Assembly: GCF_004357995.1 (NCBI RefSeq)
Contig: NZ_SMTK01000001.1
Span: forward strand, 496,001 to 560,000
Direction: 5' to 3'
DNA length: 64,000 nt
Source of the DNA: Arthrobacter crusticola
GTDB lineage: Bacteria; Actinomycetota; Actinomycetes; Actinomycetales; Micrococcaceae
Below the pieces are notes generated by a model, which saw only the letters and a list, made by a program, of their open reading frames with translations, searched no databases and had not been told where the DNA came from. Made by a program: the position numbers and the translations under genes. Each line of letters opens with the position of its first letter. Position 1 is the first letter of the stretch. Shown one piece after another: positions 35,670-44,804 of the stretch.

Positions 35670-36461
35670 TCAAATTCTTTGTCCGGTAGCAGTCGACCGG
35701 GTTGCGGTAGGAGCCGTGAAAGCGAGGGCGGCCGGGTCGGCGACTGCCCTCGCCGGGCGGCGCAGGATGCAGACGCCCAGGGCGGCCACCCACAGTCCCC
35801 ACCCGGTGCTGCCGAGAAGACCGGCCGGTTCCCACACCGGGAAGCCTGGGACGGCGGTGGCGAGGATGTCGCCCTGGTTCAGCAGGTAGATGACGCTCAC
35901 GATGATCCCCGCGGAGCCGAGCCAGCGCGGCAGGACCCGCGTGCGCAGGATGACCAGGCTCAGGGCGATCGACCAGCCAACGACGAGCAGCTGGCCGAGA
36001 TGTTCGCCCAGCAGAGCCCCGCCGAATTGGTGCTGGGCGGTATACGCCGCCTCAACGGCCGCCTGCGTCTGTGCATCGCCGGCGCCGTAGCTGCGGGCGA
36101 GTTGGGGCACGACGAACACCCAGCGCAGGAAACCGATCAGGGACAGCAGCACCGATGCGGCCCCCGCATAGGTCGCCGCCCGCATTAGGGAATGATTCCT
36201 CAGGCCCAGCGCGGCCGGGAGCAGAAGAACCGGTACGGCCAGCAGGGCATAGGTCCAGGCCGTCGCAAACCAGATCCAGACCAGGGCGGGCCCGCCGGCA
36301 GTGAAGGCCGGCAGGACCACGCTCGGCGGTTCGCGCAGCACATCAGGCCAGTCGAACGTAATCGACAGGATCGTTGCGGCGGCCCCGAAGGCAAGGGCGC
36401 TCCCCACCAACATCCATCCTGTCAACCGAAGAACGCTTCTGTCCTGGGTGCTGGGGTTCAT
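35670..36461 (-). CDS. DUF4386-like membrane protein
   Basis: From the ATG at 36461 the protein has 263 residues and about seven membrane helices, beginning LRLTGWMLVGSALAFGAAATIL and containing ATYAGAASVLLSLIGFLRWVFVVPQLA and HLGQLLVVGWSIALSLVILRTRVLPRWLGSAGIIVSVIYL. This fits the DUF4386 family, which has no known function. It is divergent from a TetR gene with a GTAC-type operator between, the same arrangement as at 32771-32903. Confidence 0.75.
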   Translation of the reverse strand: MNPSTQDRSVLRLTGWMLVGSALAFGAAATILSITFDWPDVLREPPSVVLPAFTAGGPALVWIWFATAWTYALLAVPVLLLPAALGLRNHSLMRAATYAGAASVLLSLIGFLRWVFVVPQLARSYGAGDAQTQAAVEAAYTAQHQFGGALLGEHLGQLLVVGWSIALSLVILRTRVLPRWLGSAGIIVSVIYLLNQGDILATAVPGFPVWEPAGLLGSTGWGLWVAALGVCILRRPARAVADPAALAFTAPTATRSTATGQRI

Positions 36462-36488
36462 GGCCGTCCGCCTGATACGAGAAGTTGC

Positions 36489-36520
36489 TGTACGATGTAC
36501 AAATACTGTACGACGTACAG
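36489..36520. promoter_or_regulatory. GTAC tetrad operator, second TetR divergon
   Basis: GTAC occurs at 36490, 36497, 36508 and 36515: two GTAC-N3-GTAC pairs, 7 bp apart. The outer sequences CTGTACG (36488-36494) and CGTACAG (36514-36520) make the whole a symmetrical inverted repeat of about 33 bp, centred between the DUF4386 and TetR genes. Confidence 0.65.
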
Positions 36521-36549
36521 AGAGAAAGTCAACAGGCAGAAGATGAACC

Positions 36550-37260
36550 ATGACGACAACGGCCAAGACCTCCCGCCGGGGCCCCCGTAGAGCTTTGACC
36601 GGGGACGAAATCCTTGAGGCGGCGCTGAGTCTTCTCGACGAGGGCGGCCCGGCAGCGGCGTCTATCCGCGGAATCGCCGCAAAGGTCGGGGTCGCCCCGA
36701 ATGCGGTGTACACGTACTTTCCCGATAAGGCCGCTGTGGTTCAGGCCGTGGTCGAACACCTGCTGGGGCAGGTCAACCACGCCATCGCGGCGGATGAGAA
36801 CCTGCCCTGGACTCAAAGAATCGAGCACCTCGCGCTTGACTTGCGCGAACGGCTGTCGGCTCATCCCGGCGCTGTGAGCCTGATGATCGGCGGACCCATG
36901 GATGGGGCAAACGCCCTCGCCCTGAACGAGCGGTTGATGGAAATTCTGGTGGATTCTGGACTCCACCCCCCGGATGCGGCCCGGGCGTCCTACCTGCTCA
37001 TCGTCTACGTCTTCGGCTCAATTGCCTTGGAAGTGGCGGAACTGGGGGAGGCACGTCAGGCGCGGCCGGAAGCAGATCGCATCTCAGAACGCCGGGCGGG
37101 GTTCTCCGCCATCCCCGCGGGCCGCTATCCGTTGTCCGCGGCGGCGGCGTCGACCATGGCAGCCTATGTCTCCACCGAACAGTACGTATGGGGACTGCAC
37201 AGAGTCCTCGCGGGAATCGGCGGTCCGCCCAATCCCGCCGGGCCGCCACCACACCGCTGA
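36550..37260 (+). CDS. TetR family regulator
   Basis: The protein has 236 residues. A TetR N-terminal domain (LTGDEILEAALSLLDEGGPAAASIRGIAAKVGVAPNAVYTYFPDKAAVVQAVVEHLLG) is followed by a TetR_C_1-like domain (AHPGAVSLMIGGPMDGANALALNERLMEIL). It probably binds the GTAC tetrad just upstream and represses itself and the divergent DUF4386 operon. The sensed ligand is unknown. Confidence 0.87.
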   Translation: MTTTAKTSRRGPRRALTGDEILEAALSLLDEGGPAAASIRGIAAKVGVAPNAVYTYFPDKAAVVQAVVEHLLGQVNHAIAADENLPWTQRIEHLALDLRERLSAHPGAVSLMIGGPMDGANALALNERLMEILVDSGLHPPDAARASYLLIVYVFGSIALEVAELGEARQARPEADRISERRAGFSAIPAGRYPLSAAAASTMAAYVSTEQYVWGLHRVLAGIGGPPNPAGPPPHR

Positions 37261-37421
37261 GGTGCTCAGCACCCTCCCGTCCTTATCGGCTGCATCCGGT
37301 GCGCGAGCGGGGTGACCGGCACCGGGAAGGCCTAGGACTCGTCCGGGTCCTGAAGCTTCCGTCTGGGCAGCCTGGTGCTCAGGTACAGGCAGAGCACCCA
37401 CTGAGGGGACCTGCCAGCCGC

Positions 37422-37751
37422 CTAGACATTGCAGGTGTAGGTGATGCCGTTCCGCTCGTGGACTCCGTCGCCAAGTTCGGCACAGGTTTGAATGACGCTC
37501 GTGATACCGACGGTCAGGAGGGTGATCCCGGCGACGGAGAGGGCAGCTCCAATGATGATCCCGGCAAGGGCAAAACCGTTTTTCATTCCCGCTCTCCTTG
37601 ACTGGACGAAGGCGATAATACTGAGGATCAGCCCGATGACGCTCAATGGCCCCAGAATCGACAGGACGAATCCAGTGATACCGAGGGACCTGCCGGGATT
37701 GGTGCGCTCCTCACCTTTCGTTGATGGTGACTGCTGGTAGCCCTGAGTCAT
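37422..37751 (-). CDS. DUF4190 domain protein
   Basis: The protein has 109 residues: a polar N-terminus, then the DUF4190 two-helix unit (LGITGFVLSILGPLSVIGLILSIIAFVQSRRAGMKNGFALAGIIIGAALSVAGI) and a short outside tail with two cysteines (IQTCAELG ... YTCNV). The function is unknown. A GGGGG run 7 bp upstream is the ribosome binding site. Confidence 0.78.
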   Translation of the reverse strand: MTQGYQQSPSTKGEERTNPGRSLGITGFVLSILGPLSVIGLILSIIAFVQSRRAGMKNGFALAGIIIGAALSVAGITLLTVGITSVIQTCAELGDGVHERNGITYTCNV

Positions 37752-37820
37752 GCAAATTCCCCCATGTAGTGATCATTCTTCGCTTTTCAATTTCGAAATA
37801 GTGCCTGCTTTTCCAGGAAT

Positions 37821-38018
37821 TTACGGCGAGCTATCCCCAGTCCGGCGCCGGCGTTCCGCGCGCCACCTCAGCACGCCGCCAGCAACGAACACGGCGCCCC
37901 CAAGAAGGAAGACAACCGCCCCTCGAGGAATTCCCGGCAGGGTCAGCCACCACAACCCAATGAGGACGAAGACAAGCCCCAGACACACCACCCAGAAGCC
38001 TTGCCTGTCGATTTTCAA
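37821..38018 (-). CDS. Small two-helix membrane protein, TTG start
   Basis: The protein has 65 residues with two membrane helices (GFWVVCLGLVFVLIGLWWLTL and AVVFLLGGAVFVAGGVL) and a basic tail. A perfect AGGAGG 5 bp upstream decides the TTG start at 38018. The function is unknown. The 38019-38291 stretch beyond it shows nothing I can support. Confidence 0.55.
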   Translation of the reverse strand: MKIDRQGFWVVCLGLVFVLIGLWWLTLPGIPRGAVVFLLGGAVFVAGGVLRWRAERRRRTGDSSP

Positions 38019-38291
38019 ATGGTCCTCCTAATCGAGACAGGATGAAACGGGCGGAATGACTTGCACTAAATCCCCGGATAAGTTTGGTGCGCATCACGGT
38101 ACGCCCAGACACTAGTCGTGGAAAGAGGAAATTCGCCGCAACACTTAATCGAGTGTTCTTTGCGGGGAAACAGGTACCGGGCGTGGAGTTCTGGCGGGAG
38201 CAGACCCAAAAAACCAGAGAAAGTCATGGCACGGATTTCGACGCCGTGTGTTCGACGTCGACGGAGTCCTGATGAAACTGCCGGGCGGCCG

Positions 38292-41165
38292 TCACTCCTC
38301 GGGCGTTGCACCGTCCAGGAGCTGCGCAAGGTGAATGCCCTTCCGATCGCTGAGGTCGGTCAGCTGGGTCCGGCACGAGTAGCCATCGGCGAGGATGACC
38401 GTTTCGGCGTCGGCTGAACGCACGGCGGGGAGCAGCTGCTGCTCCGCGACCGCGACCGACACCTCGTAGTGGCCACGTTCCACCCCGAAGTTGCCGGCGA
38501 GGCCGCAGCACCCGCCCAGCTCCTTGACTTGGGCGCCCGCGCGTCTGAGCAGCTGCGCGTCCGGGCTCCAACCCATGACGGCGTGGTGGTGGCAGTGGGG
38601 CTGGGCCACGACGGACGTGCCCTCCATCGGGGGCGGCGTCCAGCCGGAGACTGTCGCCAGCAGTTCGGCCAGTGTGTGGGTGGCCTTCGCGACGGCGCCG
38701 GCGTTGTCCTCGCCGAGGAGCTCCAGGGCCTCGGAGCGCAGCACCCCCGTGCAGGAGGGTTCAAGCCCGACGATGGGAATGCCGGCGTCGGCGAATCGCC
38801 CGAGTTCGGCGACCGTATCGCCCAGGATCCGCCGTGCCGCATCAAGTTGGCCGGTGGAGATCCACGTGAGCCCGCAGCACAGCGCCTTTTCCGGAAGCCG
38901 CACCTCGAAGCCTGCCTTCTCCAGGACCCGCACGGCCGCCTGCGCAACCTCGGGCGTGAAGTAGTTGGTGAAGGTATCGGCCCACAGCAGCACCGGGGGC
39001 CGTGGGGTGGCGGCCTGAGCCTCGTGGGCTCCTCCTTCGGGCAGCCGCGCCCCGGAACCGGGAGCGGGCGCCGGCCGGGTGCGGAACCAGGAGGAGAAGG
39101 TCTGGGGCGCGAAGGCGGGTATGGTGCGCCGGGAATCCACCCCGGCCAGGCGAAGCCCGGCCCGGTCGATCCCCGGGAGCCGGGTGAGGGCGTTGACCAG
39201 CCGGGGCGCGGTGGAGGCAAGGCGCGCCCACCGCGGCAGCCACCCCAGTGAGTAGTGTGAGGCGGGCCGGGGCCGTCCGCGGTAGCTCTGGTGAAGCATC
39301 TCGGCCTTGTAGGACGCCATGTCGACACCGGTCGGGCAGTCCGAGACACATCCCTTGCAGGACAGGCACAGGTCAAGTGCGTCATGGACCTCGGGGGAGC
39401 GCCAGCCGGCACCTCCCTTGTTGATCATTTCCTGGAGGACCCGCGCCCGGCCGCGGGTCGTGTCCTTCTCCTCCCGGGTGGCGAGGTAGGACGGGCACAT
39501 GACGCCAGTGCCGTCGGTGTGCTCCGCACGGCACTTGCCCACCCCGGTGCAGCGGTGGACGGCCTGGCTGAAGTCGCCGCCGTCGTGCAGGTAGCGGAAG
39601 CCGAGGTGGGAGCGCAGCGGTTTGGCCTCGGCGATCCGGATGTCGGCGTCGAGCGGCCGGGGATCGACGATGACGCCCGGGTTGAGAAGGTTGTCCGGGT
39701 CGAGCAGCGCCTTGGCCTTGCCGAAGAGCCCGATGGCGGCGGGGGAGTACATGTAGGGCAGCAGTTCGCTGCGGGCCCGCCCGTCACCGTGCTCACCCGA
39801 GAGGGACCCGCCATAGCGGGCCACCAGTATGGCGGCGTCGGTCATGAAACTCCGGAAGAGGGCGCTGCCATTGGGTCGGTCAAACGGCACATCGAGGCGG
39901 ATATGCACGCAGCCGTCCCCGAAGTGACCGTACGGAAAGCCCATGAGGTGGTGCTCGAGGAGCAGGGCGTCGAAGTCCCGAAGGTAGTCCCCGAGGCGCT
40001 CCGGGGGCACGGCCGCGTCCTCCCAGCCGGAATGGGCAGGCATGTTCGCAGGGGAGCGGCCCGCCAGGCCCGCCCCGTCCTCGCGGATCTTCCACAGCGC
40101 CGCAGCGTCGGCGGGATCCGTGATCACCCGCGCCGGGAGGGCCGCCGCCCGGCTGAGGCGCCGGGCGCGGTCCGCGACCTCCATGGCGTCGTCGCCGGCG
40201 ATCTCGACGAAAAGCCAGGCGGCGCCCGCTGGCAGTTCCGGGACCGCATGGCCACCCCTGCGGCTACGGACGACGTCGACGATGCGCGAGTCCAGCCCCT
40301 CGCAGGCGGTGGGGCGGAAGGGCATGACGTCCATCACCGCGTCCCCCGCGGAGCCGATGTCGGCGAAGCCTAGGACCACCAGAGTGCGGTGTGCCGGGTC
40401 CGTGACGAGGCGCACCCCTGCTTCGAGTACCACCGCCAGGGTGCCTTCGCTTCCGACCAGCGCGCGGAGCAGGTCAAACCGATGCTCGGGCAGCAGATGC
40501 TCGAGCGCGTAGCCGGAGACCTGGCGTCCGAACCGGCCGAGTTCGGTCCGGATGGTGCCAAGTTCGTCCTGTACGAGGGCGCGGAGCGCATCGGTCTCCG
40601 GCGTTGAGGGTGTTCCATCGGGGCCCAGCATCAGTCGGGTTCCGGACCCGGTGACGACGTCGAGGTGCGTCACGTTGTCCACGGTGCGCCCGTAGGCCAG
40701 TGTGCGTGAGCCGCACGCATTGTTGCCGATCATCCCCCCGATGGTGCAGCGGTTGTGGGTCGAGGGGTCCGGTCCGAACCGCAGCCCCTGAGCCAGCGCC
40801 CTGCGCTGCAGGGCGGCGTGCACGGCGCCGGGCTGCACGACGGCCATGCGGGCTTCCGGATCGAGGTCGAGAACCTGGTTCATGTACCGGCTGAACTCGA
40901 GGACCACCCCGCTGCCCACGGCATTGCCGGCCACCGACGTCCCGGCCCCGCGGGAAGTCACTGACACCCCGCGCTCACGGCACACCTCCAGGGTGGCGAG
41001 GACATCGTCGGCGTCCCGGGGAAAGACGACGACGGACGGCCTCACCCGGTACAGGGACCCATCGCTCGAGTAGGCGGAGCGCGTGGTTTCGTCGTCACGG
41101 ACGTCAGAGATACCCCGGCCGCGCAGGGCGCCGGCCAGGGAGCTCGGCAAGGCCAGCACTGTCAT
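38292..41165 (-). CDS. FAD/Fe-S D-2-hydroxyacid dehydrogenase (YdiJ/Dld-like)
   Basis: The protein has 957 residues and four modules: FAD_binding_4 (about 35-200; SVVVFPRDADDVLATLEVC, RGAGTSVAGNAV, GGMIGNNACGSRTLAYG), FAD-oxidase C-terminal domain (about 210-500; FGDGCVHIRLD, GGSLSGEHGDGRARSELLPYMY), a ferredoxin-like Fe-S module (about 530-620; CTGVGKC and CLSCKGCVSDCP) and a CCG heterodisulfide-reductase-like C-terminus with ALCCGLTW and GGCCGLAGNFG. It oxidises a D-2-hydroxyacid such as lactate, glycolate or 2-hydroxyglutarate and passes electrons to the membrane chain. The start is uncertain between 41174 and 41165; a -10-like TAGCAT lies 7 nt before the latter. Confidence 0.92.
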   Translation of the reverse strand: MTVLALPSSLAGALRGRGISDVRDDETTRSAYSSDGSLYRVRPSVVVFPRDADDVLATLEVCRERGVSVTSRGAGTSVAGNAVGSGVVLEFSRYMNQVLDLDPEARMAVVQPGAVHAALQRRALAQGLRFGPDPSTHNRCTIGGMIGNNACGSRTLAYGRTVDNVTHLDVVTGSGTRLMLGPDGTPSTPETDALRALVQDELGTIRTELGRFGRQVSGYALEHLLPEHRFDLLRALVGSEGTLAVVLEAGVRLVTDPAHRTLVVLGFADIGSAGDAVMDVMPFRPTACEGLDSRIVDVVRSRRGGHAVPELPAGAAWLFVEIAGDDAMEVADRARRLSRAAALPARVITDPADAAALWKIREDGAGLAGRSPANMPAHSGWEDAAVPPERLGDYLRDFDALLLEHHLMGFPYGHFGDGCVHIRLDVPFDRPNGSALFRSFMTDAAILVARYGGSLSGEHGDGRARSELLPYMYSPAAIGLFGKAKALLDPDNLLNPGVIVDPRPLDADIRIAEAKPLRSHLGFRYLHDGGDFSQAVHRCTGVGKCRAEHTDGTGVMCPSYLATREEKDTTRGRARVLQEMINKGGAGWRSPEVHDALDLCLSCKGCVSDCPTGVDMASYKAEMLHQSYRGRPRPASHYSLGWLPRWARLASTAPRLVNALTRLPGIDRAGLRLAGVDSRRTIPAFAPQTFSSWFRTRPAPAPGSGARLPEGGAHEAQAATPRPPVLLWADTFTNYFTPEVAQAAVRVLEKAGFEVRLPEKALCCGLTWISTGQLDAARRILGDTVAELGRFADAGIPIVGLEPSCTGVLRSEALELLGEDNAGAVAKATHTLAELLATVSGWTPPPMEGTSVVAQPHCHHHAVMGWSPDAQLLRRAGAQVKELGGCCGLAGNFGVERGHYEVSVAVAEQQLLPAVRSADAETVILADGYSCRTQLTDLSDRKGIHLAQLLDGATPEE

Positions 41166-41393
41166 GAACAGCATGCTATCTGTTGCGGTGCGGCACCGGC
41201 CGTGGGAGTTTCCTTCCCGCACGTCCCAGTGGCGGCACTCCGTTCAAGACCGGGTGGCAGGAGTCCGGCGAACCCGGGGGATCATGGAAGGCCCCGATGA
41301 CAAGAGGACGGAACCACCCAGCCGCTGGGTGACGGCCGAGCGGCGGGCGGCCGGGGTCCGCGACAACGGCATGGGCGAGGCGCTCCGGACCTA

Positions 41394-41759
41394 CTACACC
41401 CGGTATTTTCCCGTGGGGGCATCAGGGGCACCGGCGTAGACCCAGGCATGGATCCCGGACTCCAACTGCAGCAGCACCCGCTCGTACTCGCCCACCTCAT
41501 AGAGATCGGCCGCGGCGAGCTCCTCGTCGGAGACCTCAAAGACCGTCCCTTCAACGAAGTCGGCTGAAGTTGCCGAGTAGCGCAGGATGGGGTGGGAATC
41601 GGTTCCGCTCGTGGCAATCACCTGGGGGTCGGTGATGCGGAGCCACTCGATCCGGTGATGGGGCAGGCGGTCCTCCATGCCAGTGAGGAGGCGGCCGAAA
41701 TGGGCGAGTTGGACGGCGGGCAGCCGGAGCGTTCCGTAGGAAAACAGCCGCTGAACCAT
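41394..41759 (-). CDS. Gamma-glutamylcyclotransferase (AIG2-like)
   Basis: The protein has about 121 residues. LFSYGTLRLPAVQLAHFGR is the AIG2 signature with the YGTLR loop; EGTVFEVSDEELAAADLYE carries the conserved catalytic glutamate (E in LYE); GIHAWVYAG closes the fold. Such small proteins release 5-oxoproline from gamma-glutamyl peptides, or are binding proteins of unknown ligand. GGGGAGG lies immediately before the ATG at 41759; an ATG at 41774 is an alternative start. Confidence 0.82.
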   Translation of the reverse strand: MVQRLFSYGTLRLPAVQLAHFGRLLTGMEDRLPHHRIEWLRITDPQVIATSGTDSHPILRYSATSADFVEGTVFEVSDEELAAADLYEVGEYERVLLQLESGIHAWVYAGAPDAPTGKYRV

Positions 41760-41853
41760 GCCTCCCCGTTCCATCAAGATCGCGTGCGATCAGCCTGTGG
41801 AACCGCACGACCATCTTATCGGCCGAGGTTCCCGCGGCCGATCCTGTGGGAAC

Positions 41854-43233
41854 CTATCGGCCGGGCAGGAGGCCTGCCGGTCCGGCTGACAGGGGAACCG
41901 CCTCAGCGAAGGTCGCCGTGACCGCGGTTCCGGCCCCCGGTGCGGAGCGGACCTCAAGGGTTCCGCCGGCCTGCTGAATCGTGTCCCGGAGGATCCGCAG
42001 CCCAAAATGGCCTTCGGGACAGGGGTCGCCCGGATTGAATCCGAGTCCGTCATCCAGGACCGTGACCGAGGTGCGGGGGCCGGCCCGCCGGACCCGGATG
42101 GCCACCGACTGCGCCGAAGCATGCTTCGTGGTGTTAACGAGGGCTTCACGCGCCACCCGGTACACCAGGACCGCGCTGTCCCGGTCAAGTACGAGCCCGT
42201 CCGGCAGGTCGATGCTCAGGGCGATTCCGCGCTTCACCAGCGGCGCTTCGAGCCGCATGAGGGATGCCTTCAGGCCGAGCTCTTCGAGGTCGGGCGGATA
42301 CAGTTCGCTGGTCATGGCCCGTAACGTGCGGATGGTGTCCTGAAGCAGGGTTCGCGCGTTCGCAAATATCGGCCCTTGCTCAGGCGGGCCGCAGCGCTCT
42401 TCCGATTCCAAAGCATAAGCCAGCCCGGACAAGTCCTGGATCACCTCGTCGTGGAGTTCACTGGCGATTCGTCGACGCTCCTGATCCGATGCCTCGATGG
42501 CGCAGTGCAGCAATGCATTGCGGGTTGCCTGGTGCCTGCGGATCCTTCGCGCGAGGCGGACGGCCGGGACCAGCTGAGCCAGCTGTAGCACCGCCAAAGA
42601 CAGCAGCATCGGCGGAACCATTCCCATCAGCACCGCGTGCTGGTCGCGGCGGACGGCCTCGCCCGATGCATACGTCTCGAAGATCATGGGCTCGCCGCTC
42701 TGGGAAACGGAGCGGACGTAAACCTCCACGAGTTCCCCGGAGTGTGCCTCGTACTCGTTTTCCTTTGCGGTCTGGGTCTCGAGGGTCGCCGTCGCCGGCC
42801 CGCCGTCCAGGAGCAGCCGAGCCCATTCCTCCTGTTCGAACTCCTGCCCAATGAGGGACTCAGCATCCGAGTACACCACGCTGCCGTGCTCGTCCCACAC
42901 CTTGATCCGGGTCAGATTCCCATTGGCCAGCCACGGCGCCACTTGCTGGTCGAGTCGCTCAAGCGCCGCGGGATCGCGCGCAAGGAGACGGTCCGTGATC
43001 AATGGGCCAACCACATTGTCGGCCAGGCGTTGGGTGATATCACGCGCATTGGCCAGGGCCTGGCGTTCCGCTTCGGCCCACATCCAGGTGGCGACCGGGA
43101 GGGCAACCAAGCCGAGGGCGACGAGGCCGGCAGTGAGGAAACGGGCGACGGCGGATCTCACCGCGCGCCGCTCGGCGGCATCAGGGCCGGCGTCGCCCGG
43201 GGCGCTGGCGCCTCCCGCTTGAAATGCTGGCAC
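41854..43233 (-). CDS. Sensor histidine kinase, HisKA_3 (NarX/LiaS type)
   Basis: The protein has 459 residues. One helix (about 30-52), an outside sensor region of about 150 residues and a second helix (about 200-225) precede the dimerisation domain, where His261 in ERRRIASELHDEVIQDL is the phosphorylation site. The ATPase domain carries REALVNTTKHASA (N box), LDDGLGFNPGD (G1) and GHFGLRILRDTIQQAGGTLEV (G2). It lies 15 bp after the SARP-receiver regulator and almost certainly phosphorylates its Asp371. The outside signal is unknown; given the neighbours, an envelope or redox cue is likely. Confidence 0.9.
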   Translation of the reverse strand: MPAFQAGGASAPGDAGPDAAERRAVRSAVARFLTAGLVALGLVALPVATWMWAEAERQALANARDITQRLADNVVGPLITDRLLARDPAALERLDQQVAPWLANGNLTRIKVWDEHGSVVYSDAESLIGQEFEQEEWARLLLDGGPATATLETQTAKENEYEAHSGELVEVYVRSVSQSGEPMIFETYASGEAVRRDQHAVLMGMVPPMLLSLAVLQLAQLVPAVRLARRIRRHQATRNALLHCAIEASDQERRRIASELHDEVIQDLSGLAYALESEERCGPPEQGPIFANARTLLQDTIRTLRAMTSELYPPDLEELGLKASLMRLEAPLVKRGIALSIDLPDGLVLDRDSAVLVYRVAREALVNTTKHASAQSVAIRVRRAGPRTSVTVLDDGLGFNPGDPCPEGHFGLRILRDTIQQAGGTLEVRSAPGAGTAVTATFAEAVPLSAGPAGLLPGR

Positions 43234-43248
43234 GGCGGTCCTGCCTCG

Positions 43249-44640
43249 TCACTTTGCCGGAAGGCCGGCGGCCGATGCGGACGTGCCGCCTAATTTTGCC
43301 ACCAGCGCCGGGTGCACGATCAGGTTGCCGGCTCGGGCATGCCTCAGGGTGTCCAACATGAGCCCCAGCGCACCATCCTTTGGGAGGAATCCGCAGATTC
43401 CCATCCGGGCGGCCTCCCGAAGCGCCGCAGGCGACGGATCGCCGGTCAGCATGACGATGCGGACCTCGGGTGTCTCCGAAAGGATCCGCTCTGCGGCATT
43501 GAGTCCGGATCCGTCGGGAAGGTGGAGGTCCATGAGGACGACGTCGGGTCGCGTTTCCTTGAACATGGTCACTGCCGAGGCCACCGACTTCGCAGCTCCT
43601 ACACTCCTTAGATCCGGTTCCCGGTCAAGAGCTCCGGCCAAGAGGTCGGCAAAGGTGGTGTGGTCATCGACGATCAGAATACGCAGGCGCTCTGTCTTTT
43701 CCCTCGCCGCCAGGGGTGCCGGAAAACATTCTTCTCCGGTGACCTGCACCGCGGCCCGGGTTGCGAATGGCTTGTGCGTCGCCGCGGTATTCGCGAGCAA
43801 TCTGTGTTGCGCTTCCTGCAGCGCCATACTCGGCAGGCAGCCCATTTCCTCGGCCATTATCCTCCGGCAGCGGTCGAAAGCCCGCAGGGCTTCGGTATTT
43901 TCTCCGTTTCGCTCGAGCCCGAGAATCAAAGCCGTCCACGCCCGTTCATTGAGGGGGTCTTCCTTTGCGGCAGCGTCTGCCCAGGCAACGGCCTGGGCAA
44001 TGTTTCCCACGGCGAGTGCGGTTTCTGCGGCCAGAACCCGGGCGGATCCGACCCGCGAGGCGTGGAGGATCCGTTCCTCCTCGGCCCAGGCCGGGAGGAG
44101 TTCATCGCCGAGCAGCGGCGCGGAGGCCAGCTCAAGAGCTTCAGTGAGCATTGCCAGTGCCGCGTGGGGCACGGCCTGGCTGGCCCTCTTGACCAGCCGA
44201 TCGAAGCGGTCGAGGTCCAGCTCCACCAGCGTACGGTCGATTGCATAACCGCCATTGACCGTACGGAGTGGGCCTGAGCGGCCGGTCCCTGGCTGCAGAT
44301 GGCGTCGCAGGACGCTGACGTAGCTCTCTAGGGTCGGGAGTGCAACGGCTGGGTGGTTTCCACTCCACAGCAGGTCCATGATGCGGCTCTTGGAAACTGC
44401 TGATCCAAAACTCAGGAGGAGAATTTCAAGAACCTGGCGGGGCTTGGGTCCGCCGAGTTGGTTCGCGCTGAGCTCCGTTTCTCCACGGTGGACCGTCAAC
44501 GGGCCAAAGACCGAAATTCGAAGCGTTGGTGTATGTCCAGACGCCTCCAACATTATTGGTGTGGCGGGCGTTCCGCTTGCGACGTCCAAAGTAAACACTG
44601 AATTTTTGTCCTCAATTTTCCGGTGCCGTGTGTCACCCAT
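43249..44640 (-). CDS. SARP-family activator with C-terminal receiver domain
   Basis: The protein has 463 residues. Residues about 40-135 form the OmpR-like winged helix of SARP activators (LRISVFGPLTVHRGETELSANQLGGPKPRQVLEILLLSFG ... LPTLESYVSVLRRHLQPG). Residues about 140-285 are the BTAD domain (VELDLDRFDRLVKRA ... AWAEEERILHASRVGSARVLAAETALAVGN ... NERAWTALILGLERNGENTEALRAFDRCRRIMAEEMG). A NarL-like receiver follows (about 320-445), with VDDH, phosphoacceptor Asp371 in VLMDLHLPDG, MLTGD and FLPKD, ending where a LuxR helix-turn-helix would normally begin. Output is therefore the SARP module. Known SAPR-type regulators have the receiver first. The kinase gene follows after 15 bp. Confidence 0.9.
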   Translation of the reverse strand: MGDTRHRKIEDKNSVFTLDVASGTPATPIMLEASGHTPTLRISVFGPLTVHRGETELSANQLGGPKPRQVLEILLLSFGSAVSKSRIMDLLWSGNHPAVALPTLESYVSVLRRHLQPGTGRSGPLRTVNGGYAIDRTLVELDLDRFDRLVKRASQAVPHAALAMLTEALELASAPLLGDELLPAWAEEERILHASRVGSARVLAAETALAVGNIAQAVAWADAAAKEDPLNERAWTALILGLERNGENTEALRAFDRCRRIMAEEMGCLPSMALQEAQHRLLANTAATHKPFATRAAVQVTGEECFPAPLAAREKTERLRILIVDDHTTFADLLAGALDREPDLRSVGAAKSVASAVTMFKETRPDVVLMDLHLPDGSGLNAAERILSETPEVRIVMLTGDPSPAALREAARMGICGFLPKDGALGLMLDTLRHARAGNLIVHPALVAKLGGTSASAAGLPAK

Positions 44641-44804
44641 TGAAGCCCGGGGTATACAAGCGAACAACAGTGCCCGCTACTCGAAGACGATGAAGATTAC
44701 TCGCCTGCCCCCTACATTTCCGCTGGGTGTTTAGGCAGCAGCGGGAAAGTACACGGGAGGTATTCAGCGTGAGCCGGAAGGAATGCGGGAATGACTGCGT
44801 GCAG

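Noticed and set aside
39291..40373. A 360-codon open frame on the plus strand
   Set aside because: Antisense to the FAD/Fe-S dehydrogenase; no domain or start signals.
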